DNA of 64,000 nucleotides from a virus. Positions 1 through 8,823 of this stretch are shown piece after piece (the first letter of the stretch is position 1; every line of letters begins with the position of its first letter). The notes beneath the pieces were generated by a model that saw nothing but the letters and a program-made list of their open reading frames with translations, ran no database searches and had not been told where the DNA came from. The translations under genes were made by a program, and so were the position numbers. The DNA is taken from the IMG/VR virus record IMGVR_UViG_3300009081_000009, positions 1-64,000 of that record; one strand, given 5' to 3'.

Positions 1-1
1 A

Positions 2-454
2 AGTGATGCAACGACTGGTGTTATATTTGTTCATATAGAAAAACAATTTGCAGTTGAAGATTTATATAACGTTAATATAACAAATCCAATTCAAGGCGAC
101 TCATTAATTTATGAGAATAATCGTTGGTTAAATCGAAATTTTGGTTCTATTACAAAGGAATCAACCGGATTTGTGGTTCCAGAAAATGTTACAGTTACAT
201 ATAATAGCACTGCTAGAACCATTACATTAACTGGAAGTGATATCAGTGCATATTGGAGAAGTAATGCAACCCCATTAACAGGAACTACATGGACATCAGA
301 TCCGCATCCCGCTGGAGTTACAACTCCTCAATTTCTATATTATAACGGAACTGCATTTGTATGGTCTTCAATACCATGGAGTTTCAGCGATCTTCACATA
401 GCATATGTTGGATTTGCATCAACTGGAACTTATACAGGATCACTAAGAGAATGA
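2..454 (+). CDS. Tail fibre protein, 5'-truncated part before an in-frame TGA
   Basis: The frame is open from the window edge, so the gene begins outside. The visible 150 residues are Thr/Ser/Gly/Asn-rich, as in beta-structured fibre domains. The frame ends at TGA 452-454, and the same frame then runs without another stop to 2029. The residues on either side (TGSLRE, then HGTMQWQVHRELHNTVG) read as one continuous segment, and a TGG codon in place of TGA would give REWHGT. I infer that this is the front part of the next ORF, interrupted by a nonsense codon, a readthrough site or a sequence error. Confidence 0.6.
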   Translation, partial: SDATTGVIFVHIEKQFAVEDLYNVNITNPIQGDSLIYENNRWLNRNFGSITKESTGFVVPENVTVTYNSTARTITLTGSDISAYWRSNATPLTGTTWTSDPHPAGVTTPQFLYYNGTAFVWSSIPWSFSDLHIAYVGFASTGTYTGSLRE

Positions 455-463
455 CACGGAACA

Positions 464-2029
464 ATGCAATGGCAAGTTCATAGAGAATTACATAATACAG
501 TAGGATGCTATCTTGGTGGTGGTGGTGATGTGACTAGTTATGTATTAAATTCAACCACAGCAATAGACAGAAGACCTGATATAATACAAACTATTTTATT
601 TGATGAAGATTTACAAACTACAAATTCTGCATTAACTACTAAATTATACAGCCAAATATATTTAAGTGGTGCTGGTTCTACACGAACTTATATTGACAAT
701 GCAAGCGATATAATTCCATTAAGTGGATCTCAACCATATTGGAATGAATATACAGGTGGTGCATGGACACAATCATTAATACCAAATAATGAATATGCAT
801 GTATTTTTATAGTGGCTGCACCAACAGCATCCGATACAGTATCACAACTTCATAGATACGTATTTGTTCAACCACAAACTCATTTTTCAACTTTAAGTGC
901 AGCTCAGAATTATGCATCAAATAGTATAGATTTTGGTGATGCAACAACATTAGCACCTGAATTCAATTTTATCGGAAAAATAATTATTAGGTATACGGGT
1001 GGTGATTGGTCGATAACCGAAGTTAGTAAGTTAACTGGAAGTAAAATAACTCAAACAGTATCATCTGGACAAATTGGAAATCAAGGTTATCAAGGTAATC
1101 AGGGTAATCAAGGTGCGTCTGTAACCGGATCACAGGGCAATCAAGGTAATCAAGGTAATCAAGGCAGACAAGGCAATCAAGGTGCTTCAGTTACTGGATC
1201 ACAAGGTAATCAGGGTAATCAAGGTAATCAAGGTAATCAAGGTAATCAAGGTGTGTCAGTTACTGGATCACAGGGAAACCAAGGTAATCAAGGTAATCAA
1301 GGTGTGTCAGTTACTGGATCACAAGGTAATCAGGGTAATCAAGGTAATCAAGGTAATCAAGGTGCGTCTGTAACCGGATCACAGGGCAACCAAGGTAATC
1401 AAGGTAATCAAGGTGTGTCAGTTACTGGATCACAAGGCAACCAAGGTAATCAGGGTAATCAAGGTGCTTCAGTTACTGGATCACAAGGTAATCAAGGCAA
1501 TCAGGGTAATCAGGGTGCATCCAATACGACTACGTTTTATCAACATAGCGCAATGATGGGAAGTGCAACTGGTACAATTGGATATTATTCCATACATCCA
1601 CAACTAGCAAATCCATTTGAAAATGCTATAACAACCGCAGGTGATTCATATAATAATGGTAAATTAAATCCGTTTATTATGCCATTTGCATGGAAATTAA
1701 CTGAATTACATGTATCTGTTGGTCATTGTGCAGTTGCTCAATCTACAGCAGCAGCTAACCCAACTATGAGAATCGAATTTTTCTCTCATACAGGAACCAG
1801 TAGAACCTCATTAGGCTCAATTGATGTTCCTCTCAATGGAGCAAACTGTGGCGTATTTAATAATTTAGGATCTGATAATTTTCAGACGGCATCTGTAACG
1901 AATATAACAACTATATCAGGCAGTTTACGAGATTTAATAGGATGGCAATTCACTAACAGAGGAGCCAGTAATGATCAAATAAATGCGATAGCGCAATCAA
2001 CTTTAAAAATAAAAATTGAGAAGGTATAA
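464..2029 (+). CDS. Collagen-like tail fibre protein
   Basis: This 521-residue ORF has three parts. Residues 1-200 are a beta-rich fibre domain. About residues 205-348 are collagen-like blocks of GNQ triplets separated by GASVT or GVSVT interruptions. The last 170 residues form a globular C-terminal domain likely to be the fibre tip. Collagen-like triplet repeats are known in phage fibres, where they trimerise. The first ATG (464) lacks a clear Shine-Dalgarno sequence, and the frame is shared with the truncated ORF upstream, so the true start is probably outside the window with the TGA at 452 in between. The DNA of the repeat is nearly identical from unit to unit and to the next gene, so it is prone to slippage and recombination. 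The repeat is very rich in Gln and Asn codons. Confidence 0.8.
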   Translation: MQWQVHRELHNTVGCYLGGGGDVTSYVLNSTTAIDRRPDIIQTILFDEDLQTTNSALTTKLYSQIYLSGAGSTRTYIDNASDIIPLSGSQPYWNEYTGGAWTQSLIPNNEYACIFIVAAPTASDTVSQLHRYVFVQPQTHFSTLSAAQNYASNSIDFGDATTLAPEFNFIGKIIIRYTGGDWSITEVSKLTGSKITQTVSSGQIGNQGYQGNQGNQGASVTGSQGNQGNQGNQGRQGNQGASVTGSQGNQGNQGNQGNQGNQGVSVTGSQGNQGNQGNQGVSVTGSQGNQGNQGNQGNQGASVTGSQGNQGNQGNQGVSVTGSQGNQGNQGNQGASVTGSQGNQGNQGNQGASNTTTFYQHSAMMGSATGTIGYYSIHPQLANPFENAITTAGDSYNNGKLNPFIMPFAWKLTELHVSVGHCAVAQSTAAANPTMRIEFFSHTGTSRTSLGSIDVPLNGANCGVFNNLGSDNFQTASVTNITTISGSLRDLIGWQFTNRGASNDQINAIAQSTLKIKIEKV

Positions 2030-2037
2030 AAATACGT

Positions 2038-3453
2038 ATGAGTAAAATATTATTCAATCGAATTCAAAATATAAGCGAAAATTCTATTACAGTTGCTGGT
2101 GATACAGTTACAACGGGATCATTTTTATATGTTTGCAAAAATCCAAAATATTTTGCTAATTATATGAGTGATCTAACTAGCTTATATACACAGGGACTTA
2201 TAAGTATTTATGATAATGCTAATAGCACAATCACATCAAATAATGTATGGGATAGTATAGATTATAACGTTCAAATTTCCAATAATCCAACTGTGGATAC
2301 AACAAACAATCCAGTTGTTATATCGGTAGATACTACATTAAATGGATATGAAAACGGTATTATTTGCGTCCCAAATAAAACATTGGAAATAACATTACCT
2401 GCAATAAATACATTAACATCATATAAAGCAACCACAATAAAAAACGCTTCAAGTTATCCAGTTAATATAAATACATCAGGAAGCGACACATTTGACGGAA
2501 CTGCTACTATACTAACATTAAATCCATTTGATGCAACAACAATAATACCAAATGCTGCCTTATCAGCATGGATGAAAATTGTATCTACGGGATCACAAGG
2601 TAATCAAGGAGCTGGATCACAGGGTAATCAGGGCTATCAGGGTGATTGTTCTGTGATATATGATGCAGTTGCTACATCCGAAGCTGAATTCGTTTCTGCA
2701 TTAACATCCAGTACAGTAATTTCAATATATGTTAAATTACCATCAGGGGGCGAATGGACATTAGGCACAGCAGTGCCCTCAGTCACACTTGGATCATCAA
2801 AACGAATATATGGTGAAGCATTCTATATGAATGCTGTTACATTGAATTTAAATACATTTACAATTCGATTCCGAAATGACAAAATAGACGTTACGACAGG
2901 TGCTACGTCTATTACAGGAACTGGTCAACTATACATAAAGAAAATTAATATTCAAAGTGGTGGTACTATAACTGGACTGGCGGGTACTTCATATTATGAA
3001 AATACCACAACACCAGCCAACGTAACAAATTTCACCCAACAATTCTGGGATAATCCCATCAGAACAACTACATCAATAGCAGATGGGCAGGTATTAGCAT
3101 ATAGTGCATCCACCGGAGCATGGACTCCAACAAGTTCAGTTACTGGATCTCAAGGAAACCAAGGTAATCAAGGTAATCAAGGTGCATCAGTTACTGGATC
3201 TCAAGGAAACCAAGGTAATCAAGGCAGACAAGGTAATCAAGGTGCATCAGTTACTGGATCACAGGGTAATCAGGGTAATCAGGGTAATCAAGGAACTGGA
3301 TCTCAAGGTAATCAAGGTGCTCAAGGTGCTCAAGGAACTGGCCCCATTGGAAATGTATCAGGTACTAACGTAGTTACTAGTATTGAAGTTGTTAGTGTAA
3401 TACCAGATGTTGGTGCTAGAGTTTCGGGTAGATTATATTTCCTAATTGGATGA
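2038..3453 (+). CDS. Second collagen-like tail fibre protein
   Basis: This is a 471-residue protein encoded 8 nt after the preceding fibre gene. It has an N-terminal beta-rich region, a short collagen-like insert near residues 183-202, a Thr/Asn-rich middle, and a longer GNQ/GASVT collagen-like block at about residues 365-438. The tail is short (about 33 residues). The repeat units match those of the upstream gene, so the pair probably arose by duplication or shares domains by recombination. The start at 2038 follows a distant purine-rich GAGAAGG. It is probably a virion adhesin or distal fibre subunit. No receptor can be inferred. Confidence 0.8.
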   Translation: MSKILFNRIQNISENSITVAGDTVTTGSFLYVCKNPKYFANYMSDLTSLYTQGLISIYDNANSTITSNNVWDSIDYNVQISNNPTVDTTNNPVVISVDTTLNGYENGIICVPNKTLEITLPAINTLTSYKATTIKNASSYPVNINTSGSDTFDGTATILTLNPFDATTIIPNAALSAWMKIVSTGSQGNQGAGSQGNQGYQGDCSVIYDAVATSEAEFVSALTSSTVISIYVKLPSGGEWTLGTAVPSVTLGSSKRIYGEAFYMNAVTLNLNTFTIRFRNDKIDVTTGATSITGTGQLYIKKINIQSGGTITGLAGTSYYENTTTPANVTNFTQQFWDNPIRTTTSIADGQVLAYSASTGAWTPTSSVTGSQGNQGNQGNQGASVTGSQGNQGNQGRQGNQGASVTGSQGNQGNQGNQGTGSQGNQGAQGAQGTGPIGNVSGTNVVTSIEVVSVIPDVGARVSGRLYFLIG

Positions 3454-3457
3454 GTTT

Positions 3458-4042
3458 ATGGCTAATACAAGTAATATAGCAATCAATTCAATATCAGCCA
3501 TTTCTGATATTGGCATTAATACGGTAAATATGATAGAAGCATATCACTGGAATGGAACCGATTTGAATTTAGTATGGCAAAAAGGTGGATCATCGGATAC
3601 ATGGGTGACATATACAGATGGTTATGTGTTTTTAGCTGAATATACCCCATCAGTTAATATGGAAGTTAGTTCGTTTAAGATGATTCAAAATAAAAATACA
3701 CCCGTGTATAATTATTTCCATGGTATATATGTAAAATCAACATTAGCACCCGTATCTAATTCAGTTATTGTAGGGATGGAGGGTGTCAGCATAGTTGCCG
3801 ATGGTACGTATTTGGGGGAAAATAAATATATACACACATCTACATATTCTACGGGTTCATACCCATCATTAACCGCTGGTGTTACATATTATTTTGGATG
3901 TGCGGAACGTTATGCTGCATATAAAATATTAAGTGGATCTAATGTGGCTGTTAATGTAGCTGGGTGGTCGATTGGTAATAATCCTATACAAACCCCAGTA
4001 TCGGTAGCAACCCCAATTTATTTAGAGGTGACAGCCGTATGA
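3458..4042 (+). CDS. Probable tail fibre tip or accessory virion protein
   Basis: The ATG at 3458 is preceded by GGATGAG and starts the protein MANTSNIAINS; a TTG 12 nt upstream is in frame but less likely. The product is about 194 residues, Thr/Ser/Tyr-rich and without cysteine clusters or membrane segments. It begins right after the second collagen-like fibre and overlaps the next ORF at ATGA (4039-4042), so it belongs to the same fibre operon. I do not recognise the family. Its position and composition suggest a fibre tip, fibre-associated or adhesion protein. Confidence 0.65.
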   Translation: MANTSNIAINSISAISDIGINTVNMIEAYHWNGTDLNLVWQKGGSSDTWVTYTDGYVFLAEYTPSVNMEVSSFKMIQNKNTPVYNYFHGIYVKSTLAPVSNSVIVGMEGVSIVADGTYLGENKYIHTSTYSTGSYPSLTAGVTYYFGCAERYAAYKILSGSNVAVNVAGWSIGNNPIQTPVSVATPIYLEVTAV

Positions 4043-4647
4043 TTTATCTAGTAAGAAATTCAATGAATTACGTAATTGGCGTATTTGACACAATAGCTTT
4101 AGCTAAAACGTATTTATCCAGTATTGGAGTAACTACATATGAAGACTTTTCATATTTAATGAGGATCGAAGATATGACTTATGCAAGTAGAATATGTTAT
4201 GTAGATGGTATTTGTATATATAACAATAAAAATTTTTGGTTAAATACATCCAATACTATATATGATAATTATGAGTCTCATACGGTAACTGATTTCATGA
4301 ATAAAATTGTGTATAAAGATCAATTTAAACAAGAAATGAACCGAAATTCAATGAGATTAAATAATATTTATACTACATCGGATGAAGTTAATTATAACAT
4401 AGACATCGGATTTGAATTTATTACCTTATTTAGAGAAGAATGCGTTAACGCAGATTTGGGATCATTAAATGGATTATCTATTGCATCAAAAACTGCTAAT
4501 TTAATACCATTAATAATGACTGGTTCATTCAAGGAATCATTAACAGTATTATCTACATATACAACAGATGAATATTTCACAACAGAACGATTATCTAAAT
4601 ATAAAGCAATGATAGCATCGGCTGATGTAATAACATATCAGAGATAG
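4039..4647 (+). CDS. Uncharacterised protein of the tail-fibre operon
   Basis: A 202-residue protein whose ATG overlaps the stop of the previous gene (ATGA), indicating translational coupling. It starts IYLVRNSMNYVIGVF and contains mixed helical segments. No signal peptide or catalytic motif is visible. Small genes after fibre genes in myoviruses often encode fibre chaperones or assembly factors, but nothing in the residues identifies one here. Confidence 0.6.
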   Translation: MIYLVRNSMNYVIGVFDTIALAKTYLSSIGVTTYEDFSYLMRIEDMTYASRICYVDGICIYNNKNFWLNTSNTIYDNYESHTVTDFMNKIVYKDQFKQEMNRNSMRLNNIYTTSDEVNYNIDIGFEFITLFREECVNADLGSLNGLSIASKTANLIPLIMTGSFKESLTVLSTYTTDEYFTTERLSKYKAMIASADVITYQR

Positions 4648-4657
4648 AGGTAGTATT

Positions 4658-5125
4658 ATGAATGCACATATTGTATTAATAATGGGTAGCTTACAATATA
4701 AAGGCACTGGAATAATATCATCATTCAATGGACTTGAATTAGTTGAATTAACTAATGATATTAATTATTTAGTTAAATATAATAACAGTGATGAGATGTT
4801 TACTATAACAGTACCAAAAGGATTTATCACTGATTTTGGTACTGTTCCTAAATGGGCACAGTGTATGATAAATCCCAAAGGACAAGGTACATTAGCTTAT
4901 ATACTACATGACTGGCTATGTATTACCAATATATATAAAAGAAGTACGACAGATAAATTTCTATACCTCGCTCTTGATTATTGTGGAGTTTCATATAATA
5001 AACGAATAATAACTTATATAGCAGTTCGACTTTATTATATAATAACTAATAGAATTTTAGATATTAATATAAAAACTGCATTAGATTCATTAGATGCAAA
5101 ATTCAAAATAAAAAAGACCGATTAA
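4658..5125 (+). CDS. DUF1353 family protein
   Basis: 155 residues with the DUF1353 signature: the FITDFGTVPKWA motif near residues 52-63, followed by AYILHDWL near 74-81, including the conserved His-Asp pair. DUF1353 proteins are common near tail and lysis genes of phages; their function is not established. The C-terminal third is hydrophobic and Tyr/Ile-rich (around residues 108-128), which could be a buried helix. The start has AGAGGT a few bases upstream. The stop lies inside the hairpin of the terminator shared with the converging gene. Confidence 0.75.
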   Translation: MNAHIVLIMGSLQYKGTGIISSFNGLELVELTNDINYLVKYNNSDEMFTITVPKGFITDFGTVPKWAQCMINPKGQGTLAYILHDWLCITNIYKRSTTDKFLYLALDYCGVSYNKRIITYIAVRLYYIITNRILDINIKTALDSLDAKFKIKKTD

Positions 5126-5142
5126 CTCGGTCTTTTCTTTTA
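5113..5142. terminator. Bidirectional intrinsic terminator
   Basis: AAGACCGA and TCGGTCTT form an 8-bp stem around a 5-nt loop, with T-rich tracts on both strands. It separates the converging fibre operon (+) and the late gene at 5140-5610 (-). Confidence 0.85.
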
Positions 5143-5610
5143 TATTTTTATTTGTTTATCGTAGTCTTTTTGTGTTATTGGTTTAGATCCAATTGCAGTT
5201 GCTGTATTATTTAACGTCCATCCCTGTGTTTTAAATGCGTTTAATATTTTATCAACAGTCATTTCAGTCTTTTCATCAACTTCTTTAGCAACTTCTTCCT
5301 TTCCTTTATCATCAAATCGATCATTATAATCATATTCCATACGATTATAATTTCTATGTTCGGGACGACCCGGAGTTCCATACAAAGGATCTTCGGTTAC
5401 GAATTCATCCTGAATTTTAGCTAATTTTTTAAAATCATGATTATGGAATTGCTTATATGCTCTGTCGGTAAAGTCATCACTTTCCTCACCAACATCACCA
5501 ATACGTTTCAAATTTCTCTGAACGTCTGAAAAGAAATCTCTATATTCATGCTTAACATTAAAGTTAGCTTGTCCATTTAACATGGTCGAAGGAATGCTAC
5601 TACTGCTCAT
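5140..5610 (-). CDS. Uncharacterised late protein
   Basis: 156 residues, charged and hydrophilic (many Asp, Lys, Glu and Asn), with no membrane segment or recognised motif. It has its own late-type promoter (TATAAACTT, 5631-5639) about 20 nt before the ATG and an AGGT ribosome site. Its place next to the head genes and its late promoter suggest a virion or head-assembly protein. The family was not recognised. Confidence 0.6.
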   Translation of the reverse strand: MSSSSIPSTMLNGQANFNVKHEYRDFFSDVQRNLKRIGDVGEESDDFTDRAYKQFHNHDFKKLAKIQDEFVTEDPLYGTPGRPEHRNYNRMEYDYNDRFDDKGKEEVAKEVDEKTEMTVDKILNAFKTQGWTLNNTATAIGSKPITQKDYDKQIKI

Positions 5611-5630
5611 ATACTAAACCTATTTATTAT

Positions 5631-5639
5631 AAGTTTATA
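5631..5639 (-). promoter_or_regulatory. Late promoter TATAAACTT
   Basis: A T4-late-like -10 box upstream of the 156-aa late gene. It is one of about twenty near-identical boxes found before virion and late genes in this window. Confidence 0.6.
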
Positions 5640-5646
5640 TAAATCC

Positions 5647-6279
5647 CTATTTCATTTTTTCAAGTATAGCAATGTATGCATCCAATGCTTTAATAATAGG
5701 GGCTGCTATATTAGTAAGTTTAGGAGCATATTCCTTTTTTGACTCAGGAATCCACGCATTTACATTTCTCAATGATGTTAATGTATTTTTCATATTCATC
5801 ACAGTCGAATCTATGGGTGCTTTATTAGACGCTGGTTTAGTAGTGTTTAATGGTGCTGGTGCATTAGATGGTCTTCCTTGATTTGGTGCATCGCTGCATA
5901 CAACATCAGCTAAATTACCTAATTTAGACAATACATCATTAAATTCATTTCTTTTTGCTGGTGCTGCGTCAAAGTTTGGTGTTTTTGGTATATTTAATGC
6001 GCTCTGTACTGTTTGTCTAATTTTATTAGTTGCGTCAGCATCAGGCTTTGCCTTATACTTATCCAAATTATTCATATCAACAAATCCCTCAGTTAATGGT
6101 TTCATTGGAATTTGAGGACGCTCATATTGTTTTGAGTTTGGCATCATTGGTGTATATGGCATGTCACCAATATCATCATCAGGATTATATTCTTCGGCAT
6201 CTGGTGGCAACTCAACAAATCTCTGTTGTTGTTCTACTACTGAATCGGGTTGAATGTTATTTAAATCGTTAATATTCAT
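5647..6279 (-). CDS. Uncharacterised late protein, proline-rich N-terminus
   Basis: 210 residues. The N-terminal 60 residues are acidic and Pro-rich (LPPDAEEYNPDDD). The middle is low-complexity Ala/Pro/Asn, and the last 60 residues look helical (ALDAYIAILEKMK). It lies between the 156-aa gene and the major capsid gene on the same strand, and has its own late box at 6303-6311. A prohead core or capsid-associated role is possible from position only; no family is recognised. Confidence 0.6.
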   Translation of the reverse strand: MNINDLNNIQPDSVVEQQQRFVELPPDAEEYNPDDDIGDMPYTPMMPNSKQYERPQIPMKPLTEGFVDMNNLDKYKAKPDADATNKIRQTVQSALNIPKTPNFDAAPAKRNEFNDVLSKLGNLADVVCSDAPNQGRPSNAPAPLNTTKPASNKAPIDSTVMNMKNTLTSLRNVNAWIPESKKEYAPKLTNIAAPIIKALDAYIAILEKMK

Positions 6280-6302
6280 AATTAATACCTTGATAGTTAC
6301 TC

Positions 6303-6311
6303 TAGTTTATA
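6303..6311 (-). promoter_or_regulatory. Late promoter TATAAACTA
   Basis: Late-type box 24 nt upstream of the start of the 210-aa gene (start at 6279). Confidence 0.6.
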
Positions 6312-6325
6312 ATATAGATTTTTAT

Positions 6326-6362
6326 AAATAAAAAAGAACCTTGGTTTTACCCAAGGTTCTTC
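6326..6362 (-). terminator. Terminator of the major capsid gene
   Basis: On the minus strand an AAGAACCTTGG stem with loop, closing with CCAAGGTTCTT and followed by a T-run, 44 nt beyond the capsid stop codon. Confidence 0.85.
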
Positions 6363-6405
6363 GTGTAGTTTCTAGTGTTATCTAGATAGCTATACTTATG
6401 GTTGA

Positions 6406-7812
6406 TTAGACCTCAGTATCGCCTTCTTGATTGCCGTTAGCGTCAAGACCAACACCACCCAAACCAGCTTCGCCATCGTAAGATGCGCCAGAGGTTTCCC
6501 ATGGGTATGAGTCGCGGTTAGACGAATCAATACCAAGGATTGCGTAGTTGATGTTCTTGAAGTTAATCAAGCGGTAGAACTGACCAGCACCGAGCAAGTT
6601 AGCTACGATTGCGTAACGTGACTTGACGATCAAGCGTGGAGAACCATCTTCCTGACCAGCAGTTTTTGTGAAGATGTATGGAATGTATGGCATAAAGATA
6701 ATGCCCGATTCACCCTGACGTGGGCCTTTATAGCCAACAAGAGCATAGGACTCTTCTGCGTAGATATCACGGTAAACCTTGATACCACCACCAATCAAAG
6801 AACCAGCTTCTGCAACACCGCCAGATGGCTGCATGTTCATTTTTCCGTCCATATAAGCAGTTGGAGTATAGATACCGTTATTAAGGGTAGATATAGCAGC
6901 AACAACGTCTGGAGAAGCGATAACCCAGTTACCAGAACCCATACGGGAAGTAACAGCGATCTTCTGAGCAACAGCGATAATCGTGTTAACGATACCACCA
7001 GCGATTCTTTCAGCAGCCCAACGACCGTCCATAGCCTTGGAAGTAGTGCTTGCAAGGTCAACTTCAAGTGCAGTTTCGCCACCCAAGCCCTTTGTAGTTG
7101 CAGCGAACTTCAAGGATGCAAGAATTTCACGGTCGATTTCCTGTTGGATCTCAAACTGAAGAGCTTCGAGCAATAGAGCCTCAATGTCCTGACCATGAAC
7201 AGCAGCCAAATCCTGCTGCAATTCAAGAGTATAATGTGACTTGATGGCACGAGTACCAACGATCACAGAACCCTTAATAACCTTAATAGAAGCTCTCTTA
7301 ATTGTGTTTCCACCAACAGTTGTGCCATCGGTATCAAATGTGTTAAGAGTTGTTCCATTTTCCATATAATTGGAAAGGAATTCACCTTCGGAAGTTGACC
7401 ATGGAGTTCCATTTCCCGGTTGTTTACCAGTATGGTCGGTATCAAGGTCGAAACCGATTTCTTTCTTCTGACCCTTACGGAAATCAGTAGTTTTTGTGGT
7501 GCCTTCGTACAAATAACGAAGTGCGAAATAAATACCCTGTGGAGTCGTGGTAGGAATAACAGCGATGGTGTTCATAGCTAACAACTCTGGGAACTGACGA
7601 CGAATCAGTGGAAGAGCATATTGCTGATAAACTTCAACATCTGCGGTTACGTTAGCAGATTCTGCAAGGAAACCCTTATTGAGCTTAACTTGGTTTTCCA
7701 ACAAAGTAGCAAGGACGGATGCCTCATTCTGACTTCTGATTGGAGCACCGATGTTGCTCTCAAGGACTGGTGCCCATTTCTGGACTAGACTTTTCTTCTG
7801 TATAGTTTTCAT
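6406..7812 (-). CDS. 23: Major capsid protein (T4 gp23-like)
   Basis: 468 residues, somewhat shorter than T4 gp23 (521). It shows the gp23 pattern: an N-terminal segment that would be trimmed by the prohead protease, LIRRQFPELLAMNTIAVIP (T4: VRRAIPNLIAFD), then FALRYLYEG, and near the C-terminus LVGYKGPRQGESGIIFMPYIPY and KSRYAIVANLL. Codon use is visibly richer in G and C than in neighbours, as expected of the most highly expressed gene. It forms the hexameric capsid shell. It has its own late promoter, a 53-nt leader with hairpin and AGAGGT site, and its own terminator, so it is transcribed separately from the scaffold gene behind it. Confidence 0.93.
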   Translation of the reverse strand: MKTIQKKSLVQKWAPVLESNIGAPIRSQNEASVLATLLENQVKLNKGFLAESANVTADVEVYQQYALPLIRRQFPELLAMNTIAVIPTTTPQGIYFALRYLYEGTTKTTDFRKGQKKEIGFDLDTDHTGKQPGNGTPWSTSEGEFLSNYMENGTTLNTFDTDGTTVGGNTIKRASIKVIKGSVIVGTRAIKSHYTLELQQDLAAVHGQDIEALLLEALQFEIQQEIDREILASLKFAATTKGLGGETALEVDLASTTSKAMDGRWAAERIAGGIVNTIIAVAQKIAVTSRMGSGNWVIASPDVVAAISTLNNGIYTPTAYMDGKMNMQPSGGVAEAGSLIGGGIKVYRDIYAEESYALVGYKGPRQGESGIIFMPYIPYIFTKTAGQEDGSPRLIVKSRYAIVANLLGAGQFYRLINFKNINYAILGIDSSNRDSYPWETSGASYDGEAGLGGVGLDANGNQEGDTEV

Positions 7813-7864
7813 TTTAAGTTACCTCTTGTAACATTGGTTTGGCTAAAATTTCAGCCTTCGAATA

Positions 7865-7873
7865 TTGTTTATA
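7865..7873 (-). promoter_or_regulatory. Late promoter of the major capsid gene (TATAAACAA)
   Basis: Late-type box 53 nt upstream of the capsid start. The leader that follows contains the small inverted repeat GGCT/AGCC before an AGAGGT ribosome site. Confidence 0.6.
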
Positions 7874-7921
7874 CAAGAGGAAAAACTTTTTTTATTTTTT
7901 TCGGAAAAACTACATTGAACC

Positions 7922-7964
7922 GCAAAAAACAGGCTTATATTGCTATGTAATATGCAATATTAGC
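7922..7964 (-). terminator. Terminator after the scaffold gene
   Basis: A long imperfect stem (GGCTAATATTGC with GCAATATAAGCC) and a T6 run on the minus strand. The hairpin overlaps the scaffold stop codon and isolates the capsid gene as a separate transcription unit. Confidence 0.75.
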
Positions 7965-8814
7965 CGAATTTATTGAATCCAAGCCCTTTATATGTATCAA
8001 TCATACGTAGGGTGTCGCGAGTATCATTTTCCATTAATTCATCAGTTCCCATCGAAGCAGCTTCAATTAATGTTTCTGTACTAACGTCAGGACTGTGATT
8101 TACTTTGTGCTGTTTTAGTCCCTTTCCCAAACTTTCTAACTTAGGTGCTTTAGGAGTTGCAGTACCTGATACCTCGGCATTGATTTCATCCAATGCATCT
8201 TTAACTTGATCCAAATTAATTTCACCACTGAATTGATTATCTTCCGTGCTATCAGTAAATAATTCTGAGTGATCACCATCTAAAAAGTTAGCGATGGCAT
8301 CTTTATCAATTTCTCTAATATCTTTGTTCTTGAAAAATTCTATTGCAGCATCTACGATTTCAGGACGCATTCCCTTTGTTTCGTTCATTATCATAACTAA
8401 TTTAAGATTATCATTATATAAATCTTTAATCGCTTTACGTTCATCATATGCTTTCTGTAAACGTGTATCTGCTTCTTTCAAATCTTGTTGTAATTTTTTT
8501 GTAGCTTCTGTTGTAGGTATACCAGCGTCTTCGAGTAAATTAACCATTTCCTTTATTATCCCATAAAATTTTTTATTAATCATATCAGATGCGTTACCTC
8601 TGACGTTTTCAACTAAGACGCTACTAACTTTATTTTCAAATTTATTTGTAAGGTTTTCTACCAACGAATCAAATTTCTTAGAATTTTCCTTTTCTAAGGT
8701 ATCGATTTTATTATCAATACTTTCATTTATGGATCGTTCTATCTTAGACAATACCGTTGCTGGCATTGCTGATAGTTCAGTGTCATTCAAAAAATCCTTT
8801 AATTGTATAGCCAT
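7960..8814 (-). CDS. 22: Prohead core scaffold protein (T4 gp22-like)
   Basis: 284 residues, highly charged and predicted almost wholly helical with coiled-coil heptads around residues 20-60 and 110-150, as expected of a phage internal scaffold. T4 gp22 is 269 residues. It lies directly between the protease and capsid genes, the T4 order, and starts 9 nt after the protease stop behind AAGGTAAC. In T4 this protein forms the core on which the capsid assembles and is then degraded by gp21. The assignment rests on position, length and composition rather than on a sequence motif. Confidence 0.75.
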   Translation of the reverse strand: MAIQLKDFLNDTELSAMPATVLSKIERSINESIDNKIDTLEKENSKKFDSLVENLTNKFENKVSSVLVENVRGNASDMINKKFYGIIKEMVNLLEDAGIPTTEATKKLQQDLKEADTRLQKAYDERKAIKDLYNDNLKLVMIMNETKGMRPEIVDAAIEFFKNKDIREIDKDAIANFLDGDHSELFTDSTEDNQFSGEINLDQVKDALDEINAEVSGTATPKAPKLESLGKGLKQHKVNHSPDVSTETLIEAASMGTDELMENDTRDTLRMIDTYKGLGFNKFG

Positions 8815-8823
8815 ATTGTTACC

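Noticed and set aside
452-454. Global recoding of TGA
   Set aside because: Many genes here end in TGA with normal overlaps, no tRNA with a TCA anticodon is present in the cluster, and long genes contain no internal TGA.
1182-1373. ORF inside the collagen repeat in another frame (also 3104-3373)
   Set aside because: The reading frame stays open only because the repeat is periodic; the product is a Lys/Val/Ile shadow of the GNQ repeat.
1072-1520. Short regularly spaced repeats that look like a CRISPR array
   Set aside because: They are in-frame GNQ collagen-like codons inside a fibre gene, with no constant repeat-spacer pattern and no cas genes.
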